A DNA stretch of 64,000 nucleotides from Symsagittifera roscoffensis (GCF_963678635.1 NC_087068.1:23090388-23154387); one strand, 5' to 3'; counted from the stretch's first letter, positions 12,960 through 25,592 are shown. The notes: generated by a model from the sequence alone, not told the origin. Made by a program: numbers and translations.

Positions 12960-15480
12960 TTAAGTCATGTTGATGTGTTCATTGTTGTTCCATTCATTAG
13001 TTCTACTGGGTTAGCTATCGTTGCAGAAGCGGATTTGCTCTGTGGTAATTTTTTGTCCGAAAAAGTTGTCACAAATTGGTAGTTTCCACTTGCTTCTGGT
13101 CTTGGCTATTGAATGCTTCTTCAGTTTTGACATTTTTGAAATACGCAGCGCTGCTTTTTTGGTTTGAAAATGCGTTGTTGGTATGCTGATTGTTCATGGG
13201 AGTTCTGGGGTTTGGATTTTGGCGTTTATGTTTCTGAAATATGTCTTTTTTTGTGTTCAACCTTGATGCGATTTTTTGTGGTACAATTTTTTTCATTTTT
13301 CAGGACACTGTGTGGCTAGTTAGGTCATCTTGATGTGTTCATTGTTGTTGTTTTTTTCATCAGTTCTACTAAGTTAGCGATCATTACAGAAGCGGATTTT
13401 CTCGGTGGTACTTTTTTGTCCGAAAAGGTTGTCGTTACAAATCGGTAGTTTCCACTAGCTTCTGGTCTCGGCTACTGAATGTTTCTTCAGTTTTGACAAC
13501 CAAAAAATACATCGACAGATTTTTTGGGTTTTTTTTAATGTGGTAATGCGTTGTGAGTATGCTGACGGTTCATGGGAATACTAAGTTTTTGATTTTGGTT
13601 TTTATGTTTCTGAAATATGTCTTTTTTGTGTTTGTTCTTGATGCGAACTTTTGTGGTACAAGTATTTTTTTTCATTTTTCAGGACACTGTGTGGCTAGTT
13701 AAGTCATCTTGATGTGTTCATTGTTGTTCCATTCATTAGTTCTACTGGGTTAGCTATCGTTACAGAGGCGGGTTTGCTCTATGGTATTTTTTTGTCCGAA
13801 AAAAGTTGTCACAAATTGGTAATTTCCACTAGCTTCTGGTCTTGGATACTGAATGCTTCTTCAGTTTTGACATCTTTGAATTAGGCAGCGCTGCTTTTTT
13901 GGTTTGTTAATGCGTTTTGGGTATGCTGACTGTTCATGGGAATTCTGGGGTTTGGATTTTGGCGTTTATCTTTCTGAAATATGTCTTTTTTTGTGTTCAT
14001 CCTTGATGCGATTTTTTGTGGTACAAATTTTTTCATTTTCCAGGACAGTGTGTGGCTAGTTAGGAAGTCTTGATGAGTTCGTTGTTGTTCCAATCATCAA
14101 TTCTACCGGGTTAGAGATCGTTGCAGAAGCGGATTTGCGCTGTGGTGATTTTTTGTCCGAAGAAAATTGTCGTCGCAAATTGGTAGTTTCCACTAGCTTC
14201 TGGTCTTGGCTACTGAATGTTTCTTCAGTTTTGACATCTTTGAAATACACAACGATATTTGTTTTGGGTTGTTATTGCGTTGTGGGTTTGCTGACAGTTT
14301 ATGGGAGTACTAAGTTTTTGATTTTGCTCTTTTTGTTTCTGAAATATGTCATTTTTTGTGTTTATCCTTGATGCGATCTTTTTTTGGTACAATTTTTTTC
14401 ATTTTTCAGGACATTGTGTGGCTAGTTAAATTTTCTTGATGTGTTCATTGTTGTTCCATTTAGCAGTTCTACTGGGTTAGCCACCGTTGCAGAAGCAAAT
14501 TTGCGCTCTGGTGATTTTTTGTCCGAAAAACGTTGTCGTCACAGTACTGGCAGTTTTTCTTTCTTTTTCGTCTTGACTACCAGACAATCCTTGTTTTTTT
14601 TTAATAAATTTGAAAGACAGAGCTGCCTTTTTTGGGTTGATAATGCATTTTTTACTTGTTGATGTTACCTGGGAGTGCTTAATAATTGTTTTCAGTTTTC
14701 TTTCTGTGGAATCATGTCTTTTTATGGGTCTATCAGTGATGTGGTTTTTCTCGTTACAAGTTTTCCATTTTTGATCACAGCGTCTGGCTGATATTATCAT
14801 TTTGATGTGCTCATTTTGATTCATTTATTCAGTTCTTCTGGGGTAGTGGTCATTACACTAGCGAATTTGAACTAGAGTTCTTTTGTCTCAAAAAAGTTAT
14901 CACAAATTGATAGTTACTACTAGCTTCTAGTCTTGGCTATTGAATGCTTCTTCAGTTTTGACATCTTTGAAATACGCAGCGCTGCTTTTTTGGTTTGATA
15001 AAGCGTTGTGGGTATGCTGAAGACTCATGGGAGTTCTGGGTTTGTTTTGATTTTGGTTTTCGTAACTCTGAAAAATGTCTTTTTTGTGTGTTCATCCTTG
15101 ATGCGATTGTTTGTGGTACAGTTTTTTGATGCTCCATTAATCGAGTCTACTGATTTAGCGATCTTTGCTTAAGCGGGTTTGCGTTGTGGTGATTTTTTTG
15201 TCCGAAAAAAGTTGTCACAAATTGGTAGTTTCCACTGGCTTCTGGTCTTGGCTACTGAATGTTTCTTCAGTTTTGTCATCATTGAAATACACAGCGACAA
15301 ATTTTTTGGGGTTTTTAATGTGTTAATAAGTCGTGAGTATGCTGACGGTTCAAGGGAATACTAAGTTTTTGATTTTGGTTTTTATGTTTCTGAAATATGT
15401 CTTTTTTGTGTTTGTTCTTGATGCGATCTTTTGTGGTACAAGTTTTTTTTTCATTTTTCAGGACACTGTGTGGCTAGTTT
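12960..15480. repeat. Higher-order repeat copy 1 (2,516 bp, seven monomers)
   Basis: Seven monomers in fixed order that recur 2,516 bp downstream almost without change: marker segments at 13,881, 14,056, 14,135, 14,441, 14,952 and 15,179 reappear at 16,397, 16,572, 16,651, 16,957, 17,468 and 17,695. The block includes one strongly diverged type-B monomer (about 14,480) followed by a type-C monomer beginning GTGGTCATTACACTAGCGAA. The exact ends are uncertain because neighbouring monomers are similar. Confidence 0.85.
14441..14880. repeat. Diverged type-B satellite monomer
   Basis: First clear example of a diverged monomer class. It keeps the anchor (GCCACCGTTGCAGAAGC) and the TTTTTTGTCCGAAAAA block, but the centre is replaced by sequence beginning CAGTACTGGCAGTTTTTC, with GACTACCAGACAATCC, then ACCTGGGAGTGCTTA and a terminal CTGATATTATCATTTTGATG. 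Further copies lie near 16,996, 18,400, 19,801, 21,910, 22,980, 23,690 and 24,390, so this class dominates the right edge. Confidence 0.8.
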
Positions 15481-18000
15481 AGTCATGTTGATGTGTTCAT
15501 TGTTGTTCCATTCCTTAGTTCTACTGGGTTAGCTATCGTTGCAGAAGCGGATTTGCTCTGTGGTAATTTTTTGTCCGAAAAAGTTGTCACAAATTGGTAG
15601 TTTCCACTAGCTTCTGGTCTTGGCTATTGAATGCTTCTTCAGTTTTGACATTTTTGAAATACGCAGCGCTGCTTTTTTGGTTTGAAAATGCGTTGTTGGT
15701 ATGCTGACTGTTCATGGGAGTTCTGGGGTTTGGATTTTGGCGTTTATGTTTCTGAAATATGTCTTTTTTTGTGTTCATCCTTGATGCGATTTTTTGTGGT
15801 ACAATTTTTTTCATTTTTCAGGACACTGTGTGGCTAGTTAGGTCATCTTGATGTGTTCATTGTTGTTGTTTTTTTCATCAGTTCTACTAAGTTAGCGATC
15901 ATTACAGAAGCGGATTTTCTCGGTGGTACTTTTTTGTCCGAAAAGGTTGTCGTTACAAATCGGTAGTTTCCACTAGCTTCTGGTCTCGGCTACTGAATGT
16001 TTCTTCAGTTTTGACAACCAAAAAATACATCGACAGATTTTTTGGGTTTTTTAATGTGTTAATGCGTTGTGAGTATGCTGACGGTTCATGGGAATACTAA
16101 GTTTTTGATTTTGGTTTTTATGTTTCTGAAATATGTCTTTTTTGTGTTTGTTCTTGATGCGAACTTTTGTGGTACAAGTATTTTTTTTCATTTTTCAGGA
16201 CACTGTGTGGCTAGTTAAGTCATCTTGATGTGTTCATTGTTGTTCCATTCATTAGTTCTACTGGGTTAGCTATCGTTACAGAGGCGGGTTTGCTCTATGG
16301 TATTTTTTTGTCCGAAAAAAGTTGTCACAAATTGGTAATTTCCACTAGCTTCTGGTCTTGGATACTGAATGCTTCTTCAGTTTTGACATCTTTGAATTAG
16401 GCAGCGCTGCTTTTTTGGTTTGTTAATGCGTTTTGGGTATGCTGACTATTCATGGGAATTCTGGGGTTTGGATTTTGGCGTTTATCTTTCTGAAATATGT
16501 CTTTTTTTGTGTTCATCCTTGATGCGATTTTTTGTGGTACAAATTTTTTCATTTTCCAGGACAGTGTGTGGCTAGTTAGGAAGTCTTGATGAGTTCGTTG
16601 TTGTTCCAATCATCAATTCTACCGGGTTAGAGATCGTTGCAGAAGCGGATTTGCGCTGTGGTGATTTTTTGTCCGAAGAAAATTGTCGTCGCAAATTGGT
16701 AGTTTCCACTAGCTTCTGGTCTTGGCTACTGAATGTTTCTTCAGTTTTGACATCTTTGAAATACACAACGATATTTGTTTTGGGTTGTTATTGCGTTGTG
16801 GGTTTGCTGACAGTTTATGGGAGTACTAAGTTTTTGATTTTGCTCTTTTTGTTTCTGAAATATGTCATTTTTTGTGTTTATCCTTGATGCGATCTTTTTT
16901 TGGTACAATTTTTTTCATTTTTCAGGACATTGTGTGGCTAGTTAAATTTTCTTGATGTGTTCATTGTTGTTCCATTTAGCAGTTCTACTGGGTTAGCCAC
17001 CGTTGCAGAAGCAAATTTGCGCTCTGGTGATTTTTTGTCCGAAAAAAGTTGTCGTCACAGTACTGGCAGTTTTTCTTTCTTTTTCGTCTTGACTACCAGA
17101 CAATCCTTGTTTTTTTTAAATAAATTTGAAAGACAGAGCTGCCTTTTTTGGGTTGATAATGCATTTTTTACTTGTTGATGTTACCTGGGAGTGCTTAATA
17201 ATTGTTTTCAGTTTTCTTTCTGTGGAATCATGTCTTTTTATGGGTCTATCAGTGATGTGGTTTTTCTCGTTACAAGTTTTCCATTTTTGATCACAGCGTC
17301 TGGCTGATATTATCATTTTGATGAGCTCATTTTGATTCATTTATTCAGTTCTTCTGGGGTAGTGGTCATTACACTAGCGAATTTGAACTAGAGTTCTTTT
17401 GTCTCAAAAAAGTTATCACAAATTGATAGTTACTACTAGCTTCTAGTCTTGGCTATTGAATGCTTCTTCAGTTTTGACATCTTTGAAATACGCAGCGCTG
17501 CTTTTTTGGTTTGATAAAGCGTTGTGGGTATGCTGAAGACTCATGGGAGTTCTGGGTTTGTTTTGATTTTGGTTTTCGTAACTCTGAAAAATGTCTTTTT
17601 TGTGTGTTCATCCTTGATGCGATTTTTTGTGGTACAGTTTTTTGATGCTCCATTAATCAAGTCTACTGATTTAGCGATCTTTGCTTAAGCGGGTTTGCGT
17701 TGTGGTGATTTTTTTGTCCGAAAAAAGTTGTCACAAATTGGTAGTTTCCACTGGCTTCTGGTCTTGGCTACTGAATGTTTCTTCAGTTTTGTCATCATTG
17801 AAATACACAGCGACAAATTTTTTGGGGTTTTTAATGTGTTAATAAGTCGTGAGTATGCTGACGGTTCAAGGGAATACTATGTTTTTGATTTTGGTTTTTA
17901 TGTTTCTGAAATATGTCTTTTTTGTGTTTGTTCTTGATGCGATCTTTTGTGGTACAAGTATTTTTTTTCATTTTTCAGGACACTGTGTGGCTAGTTAAGT
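15481..18000. repeat. Higher-order repeat copy 2
   Basis: Second copy of the seven-monomer block, 2,516 bp from the first, with only scattered substitutions and homopolymer changes. A shortened third copy follows: around 18,170 the sequence jumps to the equivalent of about 16,763 and stays parallel to it at an offset of about 1,407 bp until near 19,230, so part of the block was lost or never copied. Confidence 0.8.
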
Positions 18001-18169
18001 CATGTTGATGTGTTCATTGTTGTTCCATTCCTTAGTTCTACTGGGTTAGCTATCGTTGCAGAAGCGGATTTGCTCTGTGGTAATTTTTTGTCCGAAAAAA
18101 GTTGTCACAAATTGGTAGTTTCCACTGGCTTCTGGTCTTGGCTACTGAATGTTTCTTCAGTTTTGACAT

Positions 18170-19230
18170 CTTTGAAATACACAACGATATTTGTTTTGGG
18201 TTGTTATTGCGTTGTGGGTTTGCTGACAGTTTATGGGAGTACTAAGTTTTTGATTTTGCTCTTTTTGTTTCTGAAATATGTCATTTTTTGTGTTTATCCT
18301 TGATGGATAAACATTTTTTTTCATTTTTCAGGACATTGTGTGGCTAGTTAAATTTTCTTGATGTGTTCATTGTTGTTCAATTTAGCAGTTCTACTGGGTT
18401 AGCCACCGTTGCAGAAGCAAATTTGCGCTCTGGTGATTTTTTGTCCGAAAAAATTTGTCGTCACAGTACTGGCAGTTTTTCTTTCTTTTTCGTCTTGACT
18501 ACCAGACAATCCTTGTTTTTTTTTAAATAAATTTGAAAGACAGAGCTGCCTTTTTTGGGTTGATAATGCATTTTTTACTTGTTGATGTTACCTGGGAGTG
18601 CTTAATAATTGTTTTCAGTTTTCTTTCTGTGGAATCATGTCTTTTTATGGGTCTATCAGTGATGTGGTTTTTCTCGTTACAAGTTTTCCATTTTTGATCA
18701 CAGCGTCTGGCTGATATTATCATTTTGATGTGCTCATTTTGATTCATTTATTCAGTTCTTCTGGGGTAGTGGTCATTACACTAGCGAATTTGAACTAGAG
18801 TTCTTTTGTCTCAAAAAAGTTATCACAAATTGATAGTTACTACTAGCTTCTAGTCTTGGCTATTGAATGCTTCTTCAGTTTTGACAGCTTTCAAATACGC
18901 AGCGCTGCTTTTTTGGTTTGATAAAGCGTTGTGGGTATGCTGAAGACTCATGGGAGTTCTGGGTTTGTTTTGATTTTGGTTTTCGTAACTCTGAAAAATG
19001 TCTTTTTTGTGTGTTCATCCTTGATGCGATTTTTTGTGGTACAGTTTTTTGATGCTCCATTAATCGAGTCTACTGATTTAGCGATCTTTGCTTAAGCGGG
19101 TTTGCGTTGTGGTGATTTTTTTGTCCGAAAAAAGTTGTCACAAATTGGTAGTTTCCACTGGCTTCTGGTCTTGGCTACTGAATGTTTCTTCAGTTTTGTC
19201 ATCATTGAAATACACAGCGACAGTTTTTTG
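18170..19230. repeat. Partial third higher-order repeat copy
   Basis: Parallel to about 16,763-17,823 at an offset of about 1,407 bp; type-B and type-C monomers are retained. The jump falls inside a monomer at GAAATACACAACGATATTTG, as expected for unequal exchange between related but non-allelic units. Confidence 0.75.
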
Positions 19231-22200
19231 GGTTGTCACTGCGTTGTGAGTTTGCTGACAGTTCATGGTAGTACTAAGTTTTTGATTTTGGTCTTTATGT
19301 TTCTGAAATATGTCTTTTTTGTGTTTGTTCTTGATGCGATCTTTTGTGGTACAAAATTTTTCATTTTCCAGGACAGTGTGTGGCTAGTTAAGAAGTCTTG
19401 ATGAGTTCATTGTTGTTTCAATCATCAATCTCACTGGGTTAGCGATCGTTGCAGAAGCGGATTTGCGCTGTGATGATTTTTGTCCGAAGAAAGTTGTCGT
19501 CACAAATTGGTAGTTTCCACTAGCTTCTGGTCTTGGCTACAGAATGTTTCTTCAGTTTTGACATCTTTGAAATACACAGCGACAATTTTTTGGGGTTTTA
19601 ATGCGTTGTGGGTTTGCTGACAATTCATGGCAGTACTAATTTTTTGATTCTGGTCTGTTTCTGAAATATGTCATTTTTTGTGTTTTTCCTTGATGCGATC
19701 TTTTGTGGTATAATTTTTTTCATTTTTCAGGACCTTGTGTGGCTAGTTAAGTCATCTTGATGTGTTCATTGTTGTACCATTCATCAGTTCTTTTGGGTTA
19801 GCGATAGTTGCAGAAGCGAATTTGCGCTGTGGTGATTTTTTGTCCGAAAAAAGTTGTCACAGTACTGGCAGTTTTTCTTTCTTTTTGGTCTTGACTAACA
19901 GACTTTCCTTGTTTTCATAAATTTGAAAGACAGAGCTGCCTTTTTGGGGTTAATAATGCATTTCTTACTTGTTGATATTACCTGGGAGTGCTTAATAATT
20001 GATTTCAGTTTTTTTCTGTGGAAACATGTCTTTTTATGTGTCTATCAGTCATGCGGTTTTTCTCGTTATAAGTTTTTCCATTTTTGATCACAGTGTCTGC
20101 CTGATATTATCTTTCCGATGTGCTCATTTTTATTCATTTACTCAAATCGACTGGGGTAGCGTCGTTGCACTAGCGAATTTGCGCTGGTGTGTTTTTGTTT
20201 CAACAAAGTTATCACAAATTGGTAGTTTCCACTAGCTTCTGGTCTTGGCTACTGAATGTTTCTTCAGTTCTGACATTTTTGAAGTACACAGCGACGCTTT
20301 TTTGGGTTTTTAAAGAGTTGTGGGTATGCTGAAGACTCATGGGAGTTCTGGGTTTGTTTTGATTTTGGTTTTCGTGTTTCTGAAATATGTCTTTTTTTTG
20401 TGTTCATCCTTGATGCGATTTTTTGTGGTACAGTTTTTTCATTTTTCAGGACAGTGTGTGGCTAGTGAAGAAATCTTGATGTTTATTGTTGCTCCATTTA
20501 TCGATTCATCTGACTTAGCGATCGTTGCAGAAGCGGATTTGCGCCATGGTGATTTTTGTCCGAAAAAAGTTGTCGTCACAAACTGGTAGTTTTCACTGGC
20601 TTCTGGTCTGGGCTACTGAATGTTTCTTCAGTTTTGATAACCAAAAAATACAGCGACAGTTTTTTGGGTTGTTAATTTGTTAATGGGTTGTGGGTATGCT
20701 GAAGGTTCATGGGAGTACTAAGTTTTTGATTTTGGTCTTTATGTTTCTGAAAGATGTCTTTTTTTGTGTTTGTTCTTGATGCGATCTTTTGTGGTACAAT
20801 TTTTTTCATTTTTCAGGACACTGTGTGGCTAGTTAAGTCATCTTGATGTGTTCATTGTTGTTCCATTCATTAGTTCTACTGGGTTAGCTATCGTTGCAGA
20901 AGCGGATTTGCTCTGTGGTAATTTTTGTCCGAAAAAAGTTGTCACAAATTGGTAGTTTCCACTAGCTTCTGGTCTTGGCTATTGAATGCTTCTTCAGTTT
21001 TGACATCTTTGAAATACGCAGCGCTACTTTTTTGGTTTGATAAAGCGTTGTGGGTATGCTGAAGACTCATGGGAGTTCTGGGTTTGTTTTGATTTTGGTT
21101 TTCGTAATTCTGAAATATGTCTTTTTTTTGTGTTCATCCTTGATGCGATTTTTTGTGGTACAGTTTTTTTCATTTTTCAGGACAGTGTGTGGCTAGTGAA
21201 GAAATCTTGATGTTTATTGTTGCTCCATTCATCGATTCATCTGACTTAGCGATCGTTGCAGAAGCGGAATTGCGCCATGGTGATTTTTGTCCGAAAAAAG
21301 TTGTCGTCACAAATTGGTAGTTTTCACTGGCTTCTGGTCTGGGCTACTGAATGTTTCTTCAGTTTTGATAACCAAAAAATACAGCGACAGTTTTTTGGGT
21401 TGTTAATTTGTTAATATGTTGTGGGTATGCTGAAGCTTCATGGGAGTACTAAGTTTTTGATTTTAGACTTTATGTTTCTGAAAGATGTCTGGCTGATGTT
21501 ATCATTTTGATGTGTTCTTTTTTATTCATTTGTTCATTTCTACTGGGGTAGTGGTCGTTGCACAAGTGAATTTACGCTGGAGTGTTTTTGTCTCAATAAA
21601 GTTGTCATAAATTGGAAGTTTCCACTGGCTTCTGGTCTTGGCTACTGAATGTTTCTTCAGTTTTGTCATCATTGAAATACACAGCGACAGTTTTTTGGGT
21701 TGTCACTGCGTTGTGGGTTTGCTGACAGTTCATGGTAGTACTAAGTTTTTGATTTTAGACTTTATGTTTCTGAAAGATGTCTTTTTTTGTGTTTGTTCTT
21801 GATGCGATCTTTTGTGGTACAAATTTTTTCATTTTTCAGGACACTGTTTGTCTAGTTAAGTCATCTTGATGTTTTCATTGTTGTTCGATTCATCAGGGCT
21901 CCTGGGTCAGCGATCGTTGCAAAAGCGAATTTGCGCTGTGGTGGTTTTTTGTCCGAAGAAGTTTTCGTCACAGTACTGGCAGTTTTTTATTGACTACCAG
22001 ACATTCCTTGAGTTTTCATAAATTTGAAAAACAGCGCTGCCTTTTTGAGGTTGATAATGCATTGTTTACTTGTTATTGGTACCTGGGAACTCTTAGTTTT
22101 TTATTTCAGTTTTTTTCTATGGAATCATGTCATTTTATGTGTCTATCAGTGATGCGGTTTTTCTCGTTACAAGTGGTTCCATTTTTGATCACAGTTTCTG

Positions 22201-24528
22201 GCTGATATTATCTTTTTGATGTGCTCATTTTTATTCATTTATTCAGTTCTACTGGGGTAGTGGTCGTTGCACTAGCAAACTTGCGCTGGACTGTTTTTGT
22301 CTAAATAAAGTTATCACAAATTGGTAGTTTCCACTAGCTTCTGGTCTTGGCTGCTGAATGTTTCTTCAGTTTTGACATTTTTGAAGTACAGAGCGACGCT
22401 TTTTTGGGTTGTTAGTGCGATGTGGGTATGCCGAAATTTCATGGGAGTTCTGGGTTTTGACTTTGGTTTTCGTGTTTCTGAAATATGTCTTTTTTTGGGT
22501 TCATCCTTGATGCGATTTTTTGTGGCACAATTTTTTTCATTTTTCAGGACAGTGTGTGGTTAGTGAAGAAGTTTTGATGTGTTCATTGATGCTCCAATAA
22601 TCGATTATACTGATTTAGCGATCGTTGCTTAAGCGGGTTTGCGCTGTGGTGATTTTTTTGTCCGAAAAAAGTTGTCACAAATTGGTAGTTTCCACTGGCT
22701 TCTTGTCTTGGCTACTGAATGTTTCTTCAGTTTTGACATCTTTGAAAAACACAGCGATAATTTATTGGGTTGTTAATGCCTTGTGGGTATGCTAACGGCT
22801 CATGGGAGTACAATTTTTTGATTTTGGTCTTTATGTTTCTGAATTATGTCATTTTTTGTGTTTATCCTTGATGCGGTCTTTTGTGGTACAATTTTTTTTT
22901 CATATTTCAGGACATTTTGTGGCTAGTTAAGTCATCTTGATGTGTTCCTTGTTGTTTCATTGATCAGGTTTACTGCGTTAGCGATCGTTGCAGAAGCGAA
23001 CTTGAGCTGTGGTGTTTTTTGTCCGAAAAAGTTGTCGTCACAGTGCTGGCAGTTTTTCTTGCTTTTTGGTCTTGACTACCAGACATTCCTTGAGTTTTCA
23101 CAAATTTGAAAGACAGAGCTGCCTTTTTGGGTTGATAATGCATTTTTCACCTGTTTATGTAACCTGGGAGTGCTTAATAATTGATTTCCGTTTTTTTCTG
23201 TGGAATCATGTCTTTTTATGTGTCTATCAGTGATGCGGTTTTTCTGGTTACGAGTTTTTCCATTTTTGATCACAGTGTCTGGCTGATATTATCATTTCGA
23301 TGTGCTCATTTTTATTCTTTGTTCAGTTCTACTGGGGTAGTGGTCGTTGCACAAGTGAATTTGTGCTGGAGTGTTTTTGTCTCAATAAAGTTGACACAAA
23401 TTGGTAGTTTCCACGAGCTTCTGGTCTTGGCTACTGAATGTTTCTTCAGTTTTGACATCTTTGAAATACAAAAAGCGACGTTTTGTTTAATTGTTAATGC
23501 GTTGTGGTTTTGCTGAAGTTTCAAGGGTGTACTTAGTTTTTGATTTTGGAATTTTTGTTTCTGAAAAATGTCTTTTTTTTGTTCATCCTTGATGCGATTT
23601 TTTGTGGTACAATTGTTTTCATTTTTCAGGAAATTGTGTGGCTAGTTAGGTCACCGTGATGTTCATTGTTGCTCCATTCACGTTGTAGAAGCGAATTTGC
23701 GCTGTGGTGGTTTTTTGTCCGAAAAAAGTTGTCGTCACAGTGCTGGCAGTTTTTCTTTCTTTTTGGTGTTGACTACCAGACATTCCTTGAGTTTTCACTA
23801 ATTTGAAAGACAGAGCTGTCTTTTTGGGTTGATAATGCAATGTTCACTTGTTAATGGTACCTGGGAGTGCTTAGTTTTTGATTTTAGTTTTTTCTGTGGA
23901 TCGTGTCTTTTTATGTGCCTATCAGTGATGCGGTTTTTCTCGTTACAAGTTTTTCCTTTTTTGATGATTGTCTGGCTGATGTTATCATTTTGATGTGTTC
24001 CTTTTTATTCATTTGTTCATTTCTACTGGGGTAGTGGTCGTTGCACAAGTGAATTTGCGCTGGAGTGTTTTTGTCTCAATAAAGTTGTCATAAATTGGAA
24101 GTTTCCACGAGCTTCTGGTCTTGGCTACTGAATGTTTCTTCAGATTTGACGTCTTTGAAAAACACAGCAACACCTTTTTTTGGGTTGTTAATGCGTTGTG
24201 GGTATGCTAAAGGTTCATTGGAGTACAAAGTTGTTTTTGATTTTGGTCTTCTGAAAAATGTCATTCTTTGTGTTTATCTTTGATGCGATCTTTTTGTGGT
24301 ACAACTTTTTTCATTTTTCAGGAAATTGTGTGGCTAATTAGGTCATCTTGATGTTCATTGTTGTTCCATTCATCAGCTCTACCGGGTTCGTTGTCGTTGC
24401 AGAAGCGAAATTGCGCTGTGGTGATTTTTTGTCCGAAAAAGTTGTCGTCACAGTACTGGCCGTTTTTCTTTCTTCTTGGTTTTGACTACCAGACATTCCG
24501 TAAGTTTTCATACGTTTGAACGACAGCG

Positions 24529-24600
24529 CTGCCTTTTTGGGGTTGATAATGCATTGTTTTACTGCTGCCTTTTTGGGGTTGATAATGCATTGTTTTACTT
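24529..24600. repeat. 36-bp tandem duplication at array edge
   Basis: Two adjacent copies of a 36-bp segment beginning TGCCTTTTTGGGGTTGATAA inside the last recognisable type-B monomer. It marks the right end of the satellite; similarity to the monomer is lost by about 24,640. Confidence 0.85.
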
Positions 24601-24670
24601 ACCTGGGAGTGCTTAGGTTTTGATTTCAGTGTTTTCAAATAATAACAGCTTAGCTGTACATTCTGACCTA

Positions 24671-24889
24671 TGCAAAAATGTCAACTTCTAAGGCCACCAT
24701 CGGAATCTTATTTGAGATGACTGGGTCGGAAGTCAGCCAATCGATGGCGCCGAGAAGCACATTACTGCTCTATTTTACATTGTAAATCAGTGCAGTATTC
24801 TGCTTCTGAGCGCCGTCGCTTGGCTGACTTCTGACCCAGTAATCTCATATATGATTCCGATGGTGGCCTTAAAAGTTGATATTTTTGCA
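24671..24889. repeat. Long inverted repeat (89-bp arms)
   Basis: Left arm 24,671-24,759 (starts TGCAAAAATGTCAAC, ends GAGAAGCA) pairs with right arm 24,801-24,889 (starts TGCTTCTGAG, ends ATTTTTGCA), with about 41 bp between. The arms are roughly 85-90% complementary by eye. It sits about 30 bp beyond the end of the satellite. There is no ORF in it, so it resembles a small nonautonomous inverted-repeat element; no clear target duplication was seen. Confidence 0.85.
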
Positions 24890-25314
24890 TTCGAGTAGTT
24901 CTGAATTTGGATCAGAAATCATATCAATGAACATTAATTACGTATGTGTTGAATGTTTTCTGTTTTCTCGCAAGTATAAAATTTTGTTTTTTAGAGGAAA
25001 TGAATTAAAGCTGATGACAGAACTTGCGGATCATAACTGGAGTATGTATGCTTGGAGAATGTTTCCATCAGGAAAAATAGTTTTTTGGCGTTTGAGACAA
25101 CTCCCCCTTATGGTTTTGGTTCATCTAGGAGTAGGCTTAGGAAATTTCTGCTCTCTCAAGGGTTGAGGAGATTTGCCTACAGAAAATGAAGAGTTTGAGG
25201 TTCCAACCTCTAAAACCCTCTGAATTTTCTGTTGGTTCTCTTCTCTGTTCAGAGATTGCACGTTTTATGGGTAAGGTTAAACGCTAATTAAGCCTCATTT
25301 GAGTTTCCAAAAAA
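24890..25314. other. Spacer without a supported gene
   Basis: An AT-rich stretch with a 96-codon + strand ORF (24,876-25,166) that overlaps the inverted repeat and resembles no known family to me. A short hairpin-like pairing (CAGAAAAT...ATTTTCTG) lies near 25,180-25,234. No gene is supported. Confidence 0.6.
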
Positions 25315-25560
25315 TGCTTATCTTACAGTTTCCATATATGAAAATATGCTTATCGTACAATTTCCATATATGAAAAAATGCTTGTCTTACAATTTCCATT
25401 TACGATAAAATGCTTATATTACAATTTCCATTTATAAAAAAATGTTTATCCTTCAATTTCCACATATGAAAAAATGTTTATCCTACAATTTCCAGATATG
25501 AAAAAAAGTTTTTTCTACAATTTCTTTATATGAAAAAACGCTTATCCTAGAGTTTTTTTT
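25315..25560. repeat. 32-bp tandem repeat, ~8 copies
   Basis: Units start at 25,315, 25,347, 25,379, 25,411, 25,443, 25,475 and about 25,507, an exact 32-bp spacing. The consensus is TGCTTATCNTACAATTTCC followed by ATATATGAAAAAA. Copies diverge progressively rightwards. Confidence 0.9.
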
Positions 25561-25592
25561 TTACAATTTTCTGAGTCTATGAAACTAAAAAA

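Larger units (their letters stand above)
1..24640. repeat. Satellite array, ~358-bp monomer, ~69 copies
   Basis: A tandem array that starts before the window and ends near 24,640. The anchor GCGATCGTTGCAGAAGCGG recurs near 15, 377, 739, 1,100, 1,460, 1,819, 2,189 and so on to about 24,390. Single units run from about 270 to 374 bp, mostly 357-370, and the mean is near 358. Each unit carries, in order, the anchor, a T-run, TTGTCCGAAGAAAGTTGTC, a conserved block around CTTCTGGTCTTGGCTACTGA, a block ending CTGAAATATGTC, a GATGCGAT...GTGGTACAA block, and a T-rich tract ending in CAGGACA before TGTGTGGCTAGTTAAG. Units differ by substitutions, homopolymer changes and small indels. Short ORFs of 60-126 codons occur on both strands because the unit is close to 360 bp; I do not regard them as genes. 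The centromeric, subtelomeric or other location cannot be told. Confidence 0.97.

Noticed and set aside
1841-24283. Many ORFs of 60-126 codons on both strands in the satellite
   Set aside because: They recur with the repeat unit, occur on both strands at once, and arise because the unit is close to a multiple of three. No initiation context or domain supports them.
1-24640. CRISPR-like regular spacing
   Set aside because: The repeated unit fills the whole period with no unique spacers, and the context is eukaryotic.
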